From assembly GCF_023156585.1 (NCBI RefSeq), contig NZ_JALNMI010000003.1, positions 480,196 through 544,195 of the forward strand: a stretch of DNA of 64,000 bases, in the 5' to 3' direction. Shown in pieces: positions 17,893 through 30,296 of the stretch. Positions within the stretch are counted from its first letter, which is position 1. Every line of letters begins with the position of its first letter. The DNA is from Subsaxibacter sp. CAU 1640 (GTDB lineage: Bacteria > Bacteroidota > Bacteroidia > Flavobacteriales > Flavobacteriaceae). The notes beneath the pieces are model-generated. The model was not told where the DNA came from. It did no database searches and saw nothing but the letters and a program-made list of their open reading frames with translations. The translations under genes were made by a program, and so were the position numbers.

Positions 17893-19096
17893 GGATTTGC
17901 TTTAAAATTTGATTCAAAATATCATTGGCAACTTCAGCTTTGGTCTTTAGGTCATGCTGAATAATGTCATCACCATCGGTTATAAAAGTAACTTTATTTG
18001 TTGAACCTCCAAAACCAGCACCTTCATCCTTTAACGAATTTAAGACAATTAAATTTAAGTTTTTGGATTTCAATTTTGATTTTGCGTTTTCAATTTCATT
18101 ATTTGTTTCGAGTGCAAAACCAACCAAAAACTGTTGCTTCTTAATTGCTCCCAAAGATTTAAGGATATCTTTAGTTTTTATCAATTCAATGGAGAACGTG
18201 TCTTCTTTCTTTTTTATTTTGATATCTGATACATTTTTCGGTTTGTAATCTGCCACAGCAGCGGCCAATACTGCTATATCAACTTCATCAAAATATTGAT
18301 GTGCAGTTTCATACATCTCTTCAGCACTGGTGACATTAATTACTTTGATGAAACTGTGGAAAGCTTTTTCGTTGGTTGGACCTGCAACCAATATAACTTC
18401 CGCACCAAGTTGAGCAGAAGCTTTTGCAATTTCAAACCCCATTTTTCCACTAGAATGGTTTCCAACAAATCGTACAGGATCTATGGCTTCATATGTTGGT
18501 CCAGCTGTAACCAGCACTTTCTTCCCTTTCAATGGAAGCTTTTCTAAAATATCATTTTCAATAAAGCTCAAGATATCTTCTGGCTCTGCCATACGACCTT
18601 CTCCCACCAAACCACTTGCAAGTTCTCCACTTGTGGCAGGAATCATAACGTTGCCATAGGACTTCAAAATTTTAAATGACCTGATGGTCGATTCGTGCTT
18701 GTACATATCCAAATCCATGGCTGGGGCAAAATATACTGGACATTTAGCCGACAGATAGGTTGCCATCAAAAGATTATCACAAATACCGTTCGCCATTTTG
18801 GACAAGGTATTGGCCGTTGCAGGAGCAATGATGAAAAGGTCTGCCCATAAGCCTAATTCAACGTGATTGTTCCAAACAGCATTTTCATCTTCTTCATTAT
18901 AAAAAGATGAGTGAACAGGGTTTTTAGATAAAGTTGAAAGAGTTAAAGGTGTTATAAAGTCTTTAGAAGCAGGCGTCATAACCACCTTTACGTTAGCGCC
19001 TGCTTTTATAAATAACCTGACGAGATTGGCAGTTTTATAGGCAGCAATTCCGGCGGTAATGCCTAGAAGAATGTTCTTGCCGCTTAAAACTGACAT
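17885..19096 (-). CDS. coaBC: Bifunctional phosphopantothenoylcysteine decarboxylase / phosphopantothenate-cysteine ligase
   Basis: This enzyme makes 4'-phosphopantetheine from phosphopantothenate and Cys, two steps of CoA synthesis. The N-terminal CoaC flavoprotein domain (about 1-180) has GITAGIAAYK, the APATANTLSKMANGICDNLL segment and the PAMD motif. The C-terminal CoaB domain (about 188-403) starts with VLVTAGPTYEAIDPVR and has the AAVADYKP motif. It starts 3 bp after rpoZ and overlaps porD by 8 bp. Confidence 0.95.
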   Translation of the reverse strand: MSVLSGKNILLGITAGIAAYKTANLVRLFIKAGANVKVVMTPASKDFITPLTLSTLSKNPVHSSFYNEEDENAVWNNHVELGLWADLFIIAPATANTLSKMANGICDNLLMATYLSAKCPVYFAPAMDLDMYKHESTIRSFKILKSYGNVMIPATSGELASGLVGEGRMAEPEDILSFIENDILEKLPLKGKKVLVTAGPTYEAIDPVRFVGNHSSGKMGFEIAKASAQLGAEVILVAGPTNEKAFHSFIKVINVTSAEEMYETAHQYFDEVDIAVLAAAVADYKPKNVSDIKIKKKEDTFSIELIKTKDILKSLGAIKKQQFLVGFALETNNEIENAKSKLKSKNLNLIVLNSLKDEGAGFGGSTNKVTFITDGDDIIQHDLKTKAEVANDILNQILKQIHA

Positions 19097-19099
19097 CTA

Positions 19100-19432
19100 T
19101 TATGAATTTTTTTCGTCGTCTTCAGTGTTTCTGTAATAAATCTTGTCGTTCAACCATTCTTGAACTGCAAGAGCATGAGGCTTTGGTAATTTCTCATAGA
19201 ATTTAGAAACCTCAATCTGTTCTTTGTTTTCAAAGATTTCTTCCAAACTATCATTGAAAGTTGCGAACTCTTCAAGTTTGTCAACCAACTCTCTACGGAT
19301 GTCCGTGTTGATTTGTTCTGCTCTTCTAGAAATTACGGAAATAGCTTCATAGATGTTGCCTGTAGGAGCATCAATCTCATTTCTGTCATAAGTAACAGAT
19401 GTTACAGGAGCGTTTGTTTTCTTTAAATCCAT
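19100..19432 (-). CDS. rpoZ: DNA-directed RNA polymerase omega subunit, Bacteroidota type
   Basis: A 110-residue small protein. GNIYEAISVISRRAEQIN resembles the omega core helix that clamps the beta' subunit, and the C-terminal extension is typical of Bacteroidota omega. Its position between bamD and coaBC matches the conserved placement of omega next to coaBC-type genes. It lies 12 bp after bamD. Confidence 0.85.
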   Translation of the reverse strand: MDLKKTNAPVTSVTYDRNEIDAPTGNIYEAISVISRRAEQINTDIRRELVDKLEEFATFNDSLEEIFENKEQIEVSKFYEKLPKPHALAVQEWLNDKIYYRNTEDDEKNS

Positions 19433-19444
19433 CGTATCTTAAAA

Positions 19445-20245
19445 TTAACTTTTTGTATTGTATTGCTGTGATAATGTTTGTAATTCGGCACTCATTTCAT
19501 CAACGTCTGATAAGTGAGTTGAATTAGGGTATGACTTTTTAAAAGAGTTGTAAAAAGCCAATGCATTATTGACACGTGCTTCTTTTTTTCTTTCTGAACT
19601 ATTGATTGCCAATTTATAGGCAGCGTCCAAGCGGTAAAACATAGCTTCTTCTCTAAAACTTGTTCCTGGAAACTGCAGTAAAAAATTATCAAATGACTTT
19701 ATCGAAGATTCGTAATCAGTGATAAGGTTATATTGCTTCGCTATTTCAAATTGCTTTTTCTCAAGTTTATAATCCAATTCTTTAACCATCTCATTTACTT
19801 GAGATATGTATTGAGATTCTGGATATTTGTTGATGAACAACTGTAATTTCTCTAATGCTTCGTGGGTTTCTTTCTGCTCTTTACTATAAATCGGAGACAA
19901 TTCGTAATAACTTTTTGCCGAGAGAAACAAGGCCTCTTCTGCCTTTTCGCTTTTCGGATAAGCAGTTTCAAATTGTTCAAACCTATATGAAGACAGATAA
20001 TAATCTTTCATCATATAAAAGCAGTTGGCATGCATATACATAAGCTTCTCTGCTTGAGGCTTTCCTCTATATTGCGGAACGATTTGTTCGAAAAGACGAT
20101 TAGCTTTGTTATATTTTCCTGCTTCATACAGTTCTGTGCCTTTGGCAAATTTCAATGACACATCTTCTGATTTCAGTGCTTTTTGATATTCACTACAAGA
20201 ACTTAACGTGATGATTATTAAAAGAGTAACTAAAAAATTCTTCAT
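19445..20245 (-). CDS. bamD: Outer membrane protein assembly factor BamD (lipoprotein)
   Basis: A 266-residue lipoprotein with the lipobox LSSC (Cys17) and TPR repeats: an ELYEAGKYNKANRLFEQIVP repeat is followed by others through about residue 240. BamD sits on the periplasmic face of the outer membrane and works with BamA to insert beta-barrels. First gene of the bamD-rpoZ-coaBC-porD-recN run, with a TACTTTTG promoter box just upstream. Confidence 0.88.
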   Translation of the reverse strand: MKNFLVTLLIIITLSSCSEYQKALKSEDVSLKFAKGTELYEAGKYNKANRLFEQIVPQYRGKPQAEKLMYMHANCFYMMKDYYLSSYRFEQFETAYPKSEKAEEALFLSAKSYYELSPIYSKEQKETHEALEKLQLFINKYPESQYISQVNEMVKELDYKLEKKQFEIAKQYNLITDYESSIKSFDNFLLQFPGTSFREEAMFYRLDAAYKLAINSSERKKEARVNNALAFYNSFKKSYPNSTHLSDVDEMSAELQTLSQQYNTKS

Positions 20246-20262
20246 ATTAAAAAAACAGATTG

Positions 20263-20270
20263 CAAAAGTA
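20263..20270 (-). promoter_or_regulatory. -7 promoter box of the bamD operon
   Basis: The minus strand reads TACTTTTG, an exact TAnnTTTG match, 18 bp before the bamD ATG. The rest of the 20246-20402 gap holds no other clear feature. Confidence 0.65.
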
Positions 20271-20402
20271 CGTATTTATAACGTATTATAAAATAAAATT
20301 TTATCGCTAAAATAAGGCTCTCAACAAGCCCAAAAACATGTTTAAGTTATTTTTAACTTTTGAATGAGACTTGCATTAATCACATGAAATAATAACTCAA
20401 GT

Positions 20403-21281
20403 CTATTTCATCTCTTTGACAATCTTCTTTATCTTGGCTTTCAAAACATCCGAAGCTGGCACCAATGGCAATCTCACTGTGTCTTTACAGAGTTTTAAAG
20501 CTTCCAAAACACCTTTAATTCCCGCAGGATTGTTCTCTTCAAAAATGGCGCTAGTGGCATCCATCAGATTAAAATGAATATCATAGGCTTCTTTAGCCTT
20601 TCCTTCCAAACCTAATTTTATCATTTTAGAAAATTGTTTTGGAAAGGCTTGTCCAATCACCGAAATCACTCCTGCTCCACCAGCAAGAACCACACTTAAC
20701 GCAAGGTCATCATCTCCAGAAATAATCAAAAAATCTTCTGGCTTATTTTTTAGTAACTGTAAATATTGTGCTACACTATTTCCTGCTTCCTTAACTGCAA
20801 TGATATTCTCAAAATCATTTGCCAAACGCAATGTTGTTGCTGGGAGCATATTTGAAGATGTTCTTCCTGGAACATTATACAAAATCACTGGTAATGGAGA
20901 AATTTCAGCAACTGCCTTGAAGTGCTGGTAAATTCCTTCTTGTGTCGGTTTACTGTAATATGGGGAAACAGATAAAATGGCATCAATATAGCTCAAGTCG
21001 GTGGTTTGAATTTCTTCAATAACTTCTTGCGTATTGTTGCCACCAATTCCCAGTACCATAGGCACTCTACTGCCATTTGCTTTATGAATAGTATCTATAA
21101 TTTCCTTTTTCTCTTTTTTCGTGATGGTTACACTTTCGCCTGTAGTGCCACTTATGACCAAATAATCGGTTCCATTTTCAATATTGAAATTCACAATCTT
21201 TGCCAACGCTTTGTGGTCAACGGATTGGTCTGATTTGAAAGGTGTGACTAAAGCGACTCCTGTTCCAAGAAATGATATCAT
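20403..21281 (-). CDS. dapA: 4-hydroxy-tetrahydrodipicolinate synthase
   Basis: DapA condenses pyruvate with aspartate semialdehyde, the first committed step to diaminopimelate and lysine. The 292-residue TIM barrel has GTTGESVTI (about 45-53), the Tyr-bearing motif [10 protein letters not shown] near 135, and the Schiff-base Lys in IAVKEAGNS near 163. It starts one base inside the stop of the DUF6913 gene. The product feeds peptidoglycan synthesis together with DapF encoded at 43781. Confidence 0.95.
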   Translation of the reverse strand: MISFLGTGVALVTPFKSDQSVDHKALAKIVNFNIENGTDYLVISGTTGESVTITKKEKKEIIDTIHKANGSRVPMVLGIGGNNTQEVIEEIQTTDLSYIDAILSVSPYYSKPTQEGIYQHFKAVAEISPLPVILYNVPGRTSSNMLPATTLRLANDFENIIAVKEAGNSVAQYLQLLKNKPEDFLIISGDDDLALSVVLAGGAGVISVIGQAFPKQFSKMIKLGLEGKAKEAYDIHFNLMDATSAIFEENNPAGIKGVLEALKLCKDTVRLPLVPASDVLKAKIKKIVKEMK

Positions 21282-21799
21282 TATAATTTATTTAATACGG
21301 TTAGATATTTTTTTAATTCGATTTTAAACAATTCAAATTGATTGGATTTTACATCAATTACAAAGTCATAAAGTTTCAAATTCTCATTGGAAATACCGAC
21401 TTTAAAATTTGCTTTGGACGATGCTGTCACTAAATTCAACTCAACTGAATGCTGATTATAAAAACAGATCAGAATATCAAATTGGGTGTCGATAAAATTC
21501 TGCAAATCCATATTTTTAATGGCTCCATTCCACCCAAAATCTTTCGGGCTAAAATATGTGTCCCAAAGTTTATCTGTTATTTTATTATCTTCAACAAAAG
21601 TGATGATTTTAGTTTTCGGAGGCAAAATATCCAATTCCTTTGCAAATGTCCTAATGGCATCTAAATCACCAAATTCTTTTAAAGTCAATACAACTCCAAT
21701 AGATGAAATTTTAGTATTGGTGAATTTTACATTTCTGGAATTTAACAATCTGTTAATATGTTTTTGATTGGATCTTTCCTTAAATGCTTTAAAAATCAT
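21281..21799 (-). CDS. DUF6913 family protein
   Basis: A 172-residue soluble protein with no signal peptide or membrane helix. It begins [20 protein letters not shown] and has a repeated Ile/Val strand pattern that suggests an alpha/beta fold. I recall it as DUF6913, often found next to dapA in flavobacteria. It shares the TACCTTTG promoter with dapA and overlaps it by one base. Function unknown. Confidence 0.65.
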   Translation of the reverse strand: MIFKAFKERSNQKHINRLLNSRNVKFTNTKISSIGVVLTLKEFGDLDAIRTFAKELDILPPKTKIITFVEDNKITDKLWDTYFSPKDFGWNGAIKNMDLQNFIDTQFDILICFYNQHSVELNLVTASSKANFKVGISNENLKLYDFVIDVKSNQFELFKIELKKYLTVLNKL

Positions 21800-21815
21800 T
21801 TACTTTTGTTTTGCA

Positions 21816-21823
21816 CAAAGGTA
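21816..21823 (-). promoter_or_regulatory. -7 promoter box of the DUF6913-dapA operon
   Basis: The minus strand reads TACCTTTG, an exact TAnnTTTG match, 17 bp before the DUF6913 ATG. Confidence 0.65.
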
Positions 21824-21868
21824 ATAAAACGCACTGCATTTTTTGCCACACCATAATTAACTTATCTA

Positions 21869-22624
21869 ATGAAAAATAAGCCATTGCTGTTCTGTTTTGC
21901 ACTCTTTATTCTCATATCGTGTAAAACTACCAATACTTACAATAAAATAGAAGGCAAACGAATCACCATAACCGATTCCTTACCAACCGATCAAAGTGTG
22001 GAAGCCTTTATTAAACCTTATCGTGAGCACGTTAATAAAAATCTGGATAGTGTCATCTCATATGCAGTGAACACCTATTCTAAATCGGATGGCCATTTAA
22101 ATACAGCCATCGGAAATTTTATGGCAGACGCAATGTATGAACAATCAAATCCAATTTTCAAAAAAAGGACAGGAAAAGATATTGATTTTGTGCTTTTAAA
22201 CCACGGAGGAATCAGGGCAATTATTTCAAAGGGAGGTATTACTATCAGAACTGCTTTTGAAGTAATGCCTTTTGAAAACGCAGTTGTTGTGACGAAATTG
22301 AAAGGAGCACAAGTTAAAGAATTGTTGGATTATTTAATTGAAGCCAAAAGGGCGCATCCAATATCAAAATTGAAAATTGTTTTAAATAAAGATGGTAATT
22401 TGGAAAACGCAACAATCAAGGGGCAACCCATTGATTACAATAAATCTTATTTCGTTTTGACCAATGACTATTTAGTGAATGGTGGTGACAGAATGGATTT
22501 TTTCAAAAAAAGGGATACACTTTACGTGTTAGATTATAAAATCAGGAATGCACTTATCGATTATTTTACAAAAACCGACACGATTAATCCTGTGATTGAT
22601 GATAGATTTATTCAACTAAACTGA
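21869..22624 (+). CDS. 5'-nucleotidase C-terminal domain lipoprotein
   Basis: A 251-residue protein with a lipobox-like FILISC (Cys18) at the N-terminus. The body matches the substrate-specificity domain of 5'-nucleotidase/UDP-sugar hydrolases, with NFMADAMYEQ, LNHGGIRA and LTNDYLVNGGDRM. The metallophosphatase half is absent here and is encoded by the next gene, 5 bp downstream, so the two halves of a normally fused enzyme are separate polypeptides. Probably periplasmic. Confidence 0.85.
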   Translation: MKNKPLLFCFALFILISCKTTNTYNKIEGKRITITDSLPTDQSVEAFIKPYREHVNKNLDSVISYAVNTYSKSDGHLNTAIGNFMADAMYEQSNPIFKKRTGKDIDFVLLNHGGIRAIISKGGITIRTAFEVMPFENAVVVTKLKGAQVKELLDYLIEAKRAHPISKLKIVLNKDGNLENATIKGQPIDYNKSYFVLTNDYLVNGGDRMDFFKKRDTLYVLDYKIRNALIDYFTKTDTINPVIDDRFIQLN

Positions 22625-22629
22625 TTCAA

Positions 22630-23541
22630 ATGAAGAGAAGAGAATTTATTCAACAAACAGCTGCAGCATCGGCATTGGTAGGATTAGGAGGCATTGGTTT
22701 ACAATCTTTTTCATCAACCACAAAGAAAATCACTATTCTTCATACCAATGATGTTCATAGTCATATTGACCCATTCGGACCTGAAGACGGACGTAATCCC
22801 AATAAAGGAGGTGTCGCACGAAGAGCTGGGCTTATAGCCAACATTAGAAAAGAAAACCCTAACACACTGCTATTGGATGCAGGAGATATTTTCCAAGGAA
22901 CACCCTATTTTAATTATTATGGCGGTGAATTGGAATTCAAATTGATGAGCATGCTCAAGTATGACGCTGCAACCATTGGCAATCATGATTTTGATAACGG
23001 TATCGATGGATTATACGCACAAATGCCTCATGCGAAATTTGAATTTATTTCTTCGAATTATGATTTTTCAAATACGGTTATGGACACTTATGTTAAGCCA
23101 TACAAAATATTTATGGTTGATGGCATAAAGGTTGGTGTTTTCGGACTAGGGATTGAGTTGTCAGGACTGGTGGACAAGAATCTGTACAAGGAAACCAAAT
23201 ATTTAAATCCGTCTGAAATTGCCAAAGATATGAGTCGCATCTTAAAGGAAGATAAGAAATGTGATTTGGTTATTTGTCTATCTCATTTGGGATATAACTA
23301 TTCTGAAGATTCAGAAAAACCAGATGATCTCAAAATTGCAAAAGCTTCGAAAAACATCGATCTTATTATTGGAGGACACACACATACTTTTTTGGACAAA
23401 CCAACTATTGTAAAAAATGCTGAAGGGAAAAATATTCTTGTGAACCAAGTAGGCTGCTACGGAATCAATCTTGGTAGGATAGATTTCTATTTCGATGCCA
23501 ATAAAAATAAAGCTGCCGAAGGCGTTTCCATAATTGTCTGA
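22630..23541 (+). CDS. 5'-nucleotidase N-terminal metallophosphatase domain protein
   Basis: A 303-residue calcineurin-like phosphoesterase. It has metal ligands in LHTNDVHSH, DAGDIFQG, IGNHDFD, CLSHLG and GGHTHT. The N-terminus MKRREFIQQTAAASAL looks like a Tat-type signal, though the twin-Arg motif KRREF is short. It lies 5 bp after the gene for the 5'-nucleotidase C-terminal domain and should work with it to dephosphorylate nucleotides outside the cytoplasm, for phosphate or nucleoside uptake. Confidence 0.87.
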   Translation: MKRREFIQQTAAASALVGLGGIGLQSFSSTTKKITILHTNDVHSHIDPFGPEDGRNPNKGGVARRAGLIANIRKENPNTLLLDAGDIFQGTPYFNYYGGELEFKLMSMLKYDAATIGNHDFDNGIDGLYAQMPHAKFEFISSNYDFSNTVMDTYVKPYKIFMVDGIKVGVFGLGIELSGLVDKNLYKETKYLNPSEIAKDMSRILKEDKKCDLVICLSHLGYNYSEDSEKPDDLKIAKASKNIDLIIGGHTHTFLDKPTIVKNAEGKNILVNQVGCYGINLGRIDFYFDANKNKAAEGVSIIV

Positions 23542-24303
23542 TTAAGCTGTCAATCTTTCGGAACCTTTGATAAGATAATCCTCTACAGACATTTTAGGTT
23601 TCACCTTGATTATTTTGTGATGATTGTAAACATATGTAAACAACAAAATCAAACTTGCCAAATGCAGCATATTGCTCACGAATTCGAATACCCAGAAAAA
23701 GACATACATATTGCATATGTAGGTCAATACATCAGAAAATACAAAACAAAATACCATCACTAAAAAAATAATGGATTGCGTTGTTTCTTGACTTAAGTAA
23801 ACTGCAAAGGCAAAGAAAGTCATCGCCAGCAGTATAATTCCATGGCACACAGATAATACCATATTGATGTTATCCGCAAAATTCTCCTTGATTACACCAT
23901 ACAGTACATAGAGAAAGTAAGAATTGAGCAAAAACACAACAATCAGATAAATCGATACGAGACCTTCGTACTTAATACGCTTGAATTTTCCTAGCAAAAC
24001 AAAAACCAGTAAGCTATAACTTCCAAGATAAAATGTGGTTGATAGTTTGCTTGAAAGCTCACCTAAATTAAATACATAAAATAAATCTCCTAAAAAGGAA
24101 AATAAGAAGATCGTCAAGAACACATTGGCCATCCTATTTCTATAGATGTAGTACAATGTCAACAATATAAGGATACTTGTGATTCTCGTAATGTTTGGAA
24201 CCAATGAATTGCCATAATATGCTGCAATACCATTAATGGTAAAGATCATTATGAATATTAAAGCCAAAACACCGTTGGGCAAACCAGTGTAAACTTGTTT
24301 CAT
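23542..24303 (-). CDS. Integral membrane protein, about eight helices
   Basis: A 253-residue protein made almost entirely of hydrophobic segments, ending in a short charged tail (VEDYLIKGSERLTA). No family is recognised with confidence; the pattern of eight or so helices is faintly like YhhN/lysoplasmalogenase proteins. The next gene upstream (24410-25144) encodes a protein of similar size and layout, so they may be distant paralogues. The ATG at 24303 is preferred over a TTG at 24315. It converges on the metallophosphatase gene with no gap. Confidence 0.7.
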   Translation of the reverse strand: MKQVYTGLPNGVLALIFIMIFTINGIAAYYGNSLVPNITRITSILILLTLYYIYRNRMANVFLTIFLFSFLGDLFYVFNLGELSSKLSTTFYLGSYSLLVFVLLGKFKRIKYEGLVSIYLIVVFLLNSYFLYVLYGVIKENFADNINMVLSVCHGIILLAMTFFAFAVYLSQETTQSIIFLVMVFCFVFSDVLTYICNMYVFFWVFEFVSNMLHLASLILLFTYVYNHHKIIKVKPKMSVEDYLIKGSERLTA

Positions 24304-24327
24304 AGTAGGTATCAATAAGTAGGTTCA

Positions 24328-24335
24328 CAAATATA
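24328..24335 (-). promoter_or_regulatory. -7 promoter box for the membrane protein gene at 23542
   Basis: The minus strand reads TATATTTG (TAnnTTTG), 24 bp before the ATG at 24303. Confidence 0.55.
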
Positions 24336-24386
24336 GCAAAAAAAACGAATTTAAACGTCATAATTATGCACTTCGTCGAATTTTTT

Positions 24387-24404
24387 GTTAAATTTTTTGT
24401 TAAA
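24387..24404 (-). repeat. Two 12-bp direct repeats containing GTTAAA
   Basis: GTTAAA occurs at 24387-24392 and 24399-24404, each preceded by a T run, giving a 12-bp tandem repeat about 52 bp upstream of the -7 box of the gene at 23542. Similar hexamers occur upstream of the kinase gene and htrA, but in the other orientation relative to the gene. Confidence 0.35.
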
Positions 24405-24409
24405 AACAA

Positions 24410-25144
24410 TTAGACTTGGATATCCTGCTGAATGGTCTTTTGTTCAGATTCTAGCGGAATTCTTGCTTGTAAATAAAAAAACAAAAATGCCAAGACCAAG
24501 AATAATGAACACATAACGTTTAGAATATTAATATCTGAAATGTAGAAATATGTCATCTGGATCACTTCTGAAAAGAAAATAAATATGGCTCCTAACAATA
24601 GATTCATGGACTTTTGGGTGTTTTTAGACATATAATTAATCATAGCAACTGTCAAAAGAACCATAATAACCGCATTGTAGAAAAATTCCATTGAGAATTC
24701 ATTCACTGAAAGCAAATTCTTCGTAGTTCCAGATAAAATTATTACACAGAAAACATCCAAAACTGTCAATACAATTAAATGGATCCAAAATTTTCTAATA
24801 ACGGTTTTTAACTCCATATCTCGCAAAACCCTTATTATCAAAAATATGTAGGATAGAATGTAAAATCCATTTCCCAGATAATAAAAATAGTCAGGTGATG
24901 TATCATAATCTATTTCAATAAAATAGGATATAAAACCCAGCAATTCAGCCAAAGAAAAACATAACAGAAAAAGTAGGAAAAACAATCTTTTTCTTTCCAC
25001 TCTAACATAATATAGTAACGTCAATAGTAAGACTAACGAAACTCTGGCTCCAGATGCTTGAAATTCAAGACTAAAAATCTGAAGGCTCAAAAATATCAAG
25101 CATAAAGTGATTAAGGTGATTTTTAATATTCGTTCTAACTGCAT
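24410..25144 (-). CDS. Integral membrane protein, about eight helices
   Basis: A 244-residue protein with seven or eight hydrophobic helices and a charged C-terminal tail (LESEQKTIQQDIQV). No recognised family. Its size, topology and position next to another eight-helix protein suggest a duplicated pair of unknown function in the inner membrane. It has its own TATATTTG promoter box and does not appear to be in an operon with ligA. Confidence 0.7.
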   Translation of the reverse strand: MQLERILKITLITLCLIFLSLQIFSLEFQASGARVSLVLLLTLLYYVRVERKRLFFLLFLLCFSLAELLGFISYFIEIDYDTSPDYFYYLGNGFYILSYIFLIIRVLRDMELKTVIRKFWIHLIVLTVLDVFCVIILSGTTKNLLSVNEFSMEFFYNAVIMVLLTVAMINYMSKNTQKSMNLLLGAIFIFFSEVIQMTYFYISDINILNVMCSLFLVLAFLFFYLQARIPLESEQKTIQQDIQV

Positions 25145-25168
25145 ACAAGTATTTATCTATTTATGAGA

Positions 25169-25176
25169 CAAATATA
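25169..25176 (-). promoter_or_regulatory. -7 promoter box for the membrane protein gene at 24410
   Basis: The minus strand reads TATATTTG (TAnnTTTG), 24 bp before the ATG at 25144, the same distance as for its neighbour. Confidence 0.55.
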
Positions 25177-25242
25177 AATAATTAATACAATTAAACGAAT
25201 AAAAATGCATTTTATCGATGAAATAATGTATTGTGTACGAAT

Positions 25243-29564
<4,322 letters not shown>

Positions 29565-29568
<4 letters not shown>

Positions 29569-30296
29569 TACTCGAAATTTGCACATCCAATATTCAATCT
29601 GCCATCAATGGCGAAAAAGCTGGTGCACATCGCATTGAATTGTGCAGCGAACTGGCAGTTGGTGGCATTACACCTTCATACGGATTAATCAAGCAAGTTT
29701 TAGAACTTGTCAACATTCCGGTATTTGTACTTATTCGACCTCGAAGTGGCAATTTCACCTATTCCGTTGACGAATTTGAAATGATGAAAAACGATATTCA
29801 ACTATCTAAAGATTTGGGTTGCGCAGGAATTGTTTCAGGCGCTTTAAATAGTGACAATACCGTTGATGTCGAAAAAACCAAGGAATTAATCGAAGTTTCA
29901 AAACCTCTTGAATTCACGTTTCACAGAGCATTTGATTGGACACCAAATCCTTATGAAGCGTTGGAGCAACTCATTCAATTGAATGTCAATAGAATTTTAA
30001 CATCTGGCCAAGAATCATTCGCAGAAAAAGGTATTTTTGTACTTCAACAGTTGAAAAAGCTAGCCAACGGACGAATTACAATCCTTCCAGCAAGCGGCAT
30101 CAACAGAGATAACGTTCTGATTTTTAAAGGTGGTGGATTTGATGAAATTCACTGTTCAGCAAGCTTACCTTCGGCGGTCAATCCGAGTCCGAAAGTGGCG
30201 ATGAACAGTTCGAAATTTTTCGATGAAACCATCCAATACAATTCAGATGTTGAACTTATCCAATCGATTTTAAATATTATAAATGATAAAGCATAG
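29565..30296 (+). CDS. cutC: CutC family protein
   Basis: A 243-residue soluble TIM-barrel protein of the CutC family (N-terminus LEICTSNIQSA, GAHRIELCSEL, then FHRAFDW and the GGFDEIHCSAS end). The family was named for copper homeostasis, but the copper role is disputed and the barrel fold suggests an enzyme. Here it overlaps the GH20 gene by 4 bp and the beta-mannosidase gene by 14 bp, so it sits inside a glycan-degradation operon. No copper gene is nearby. Confidence 0.88.
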
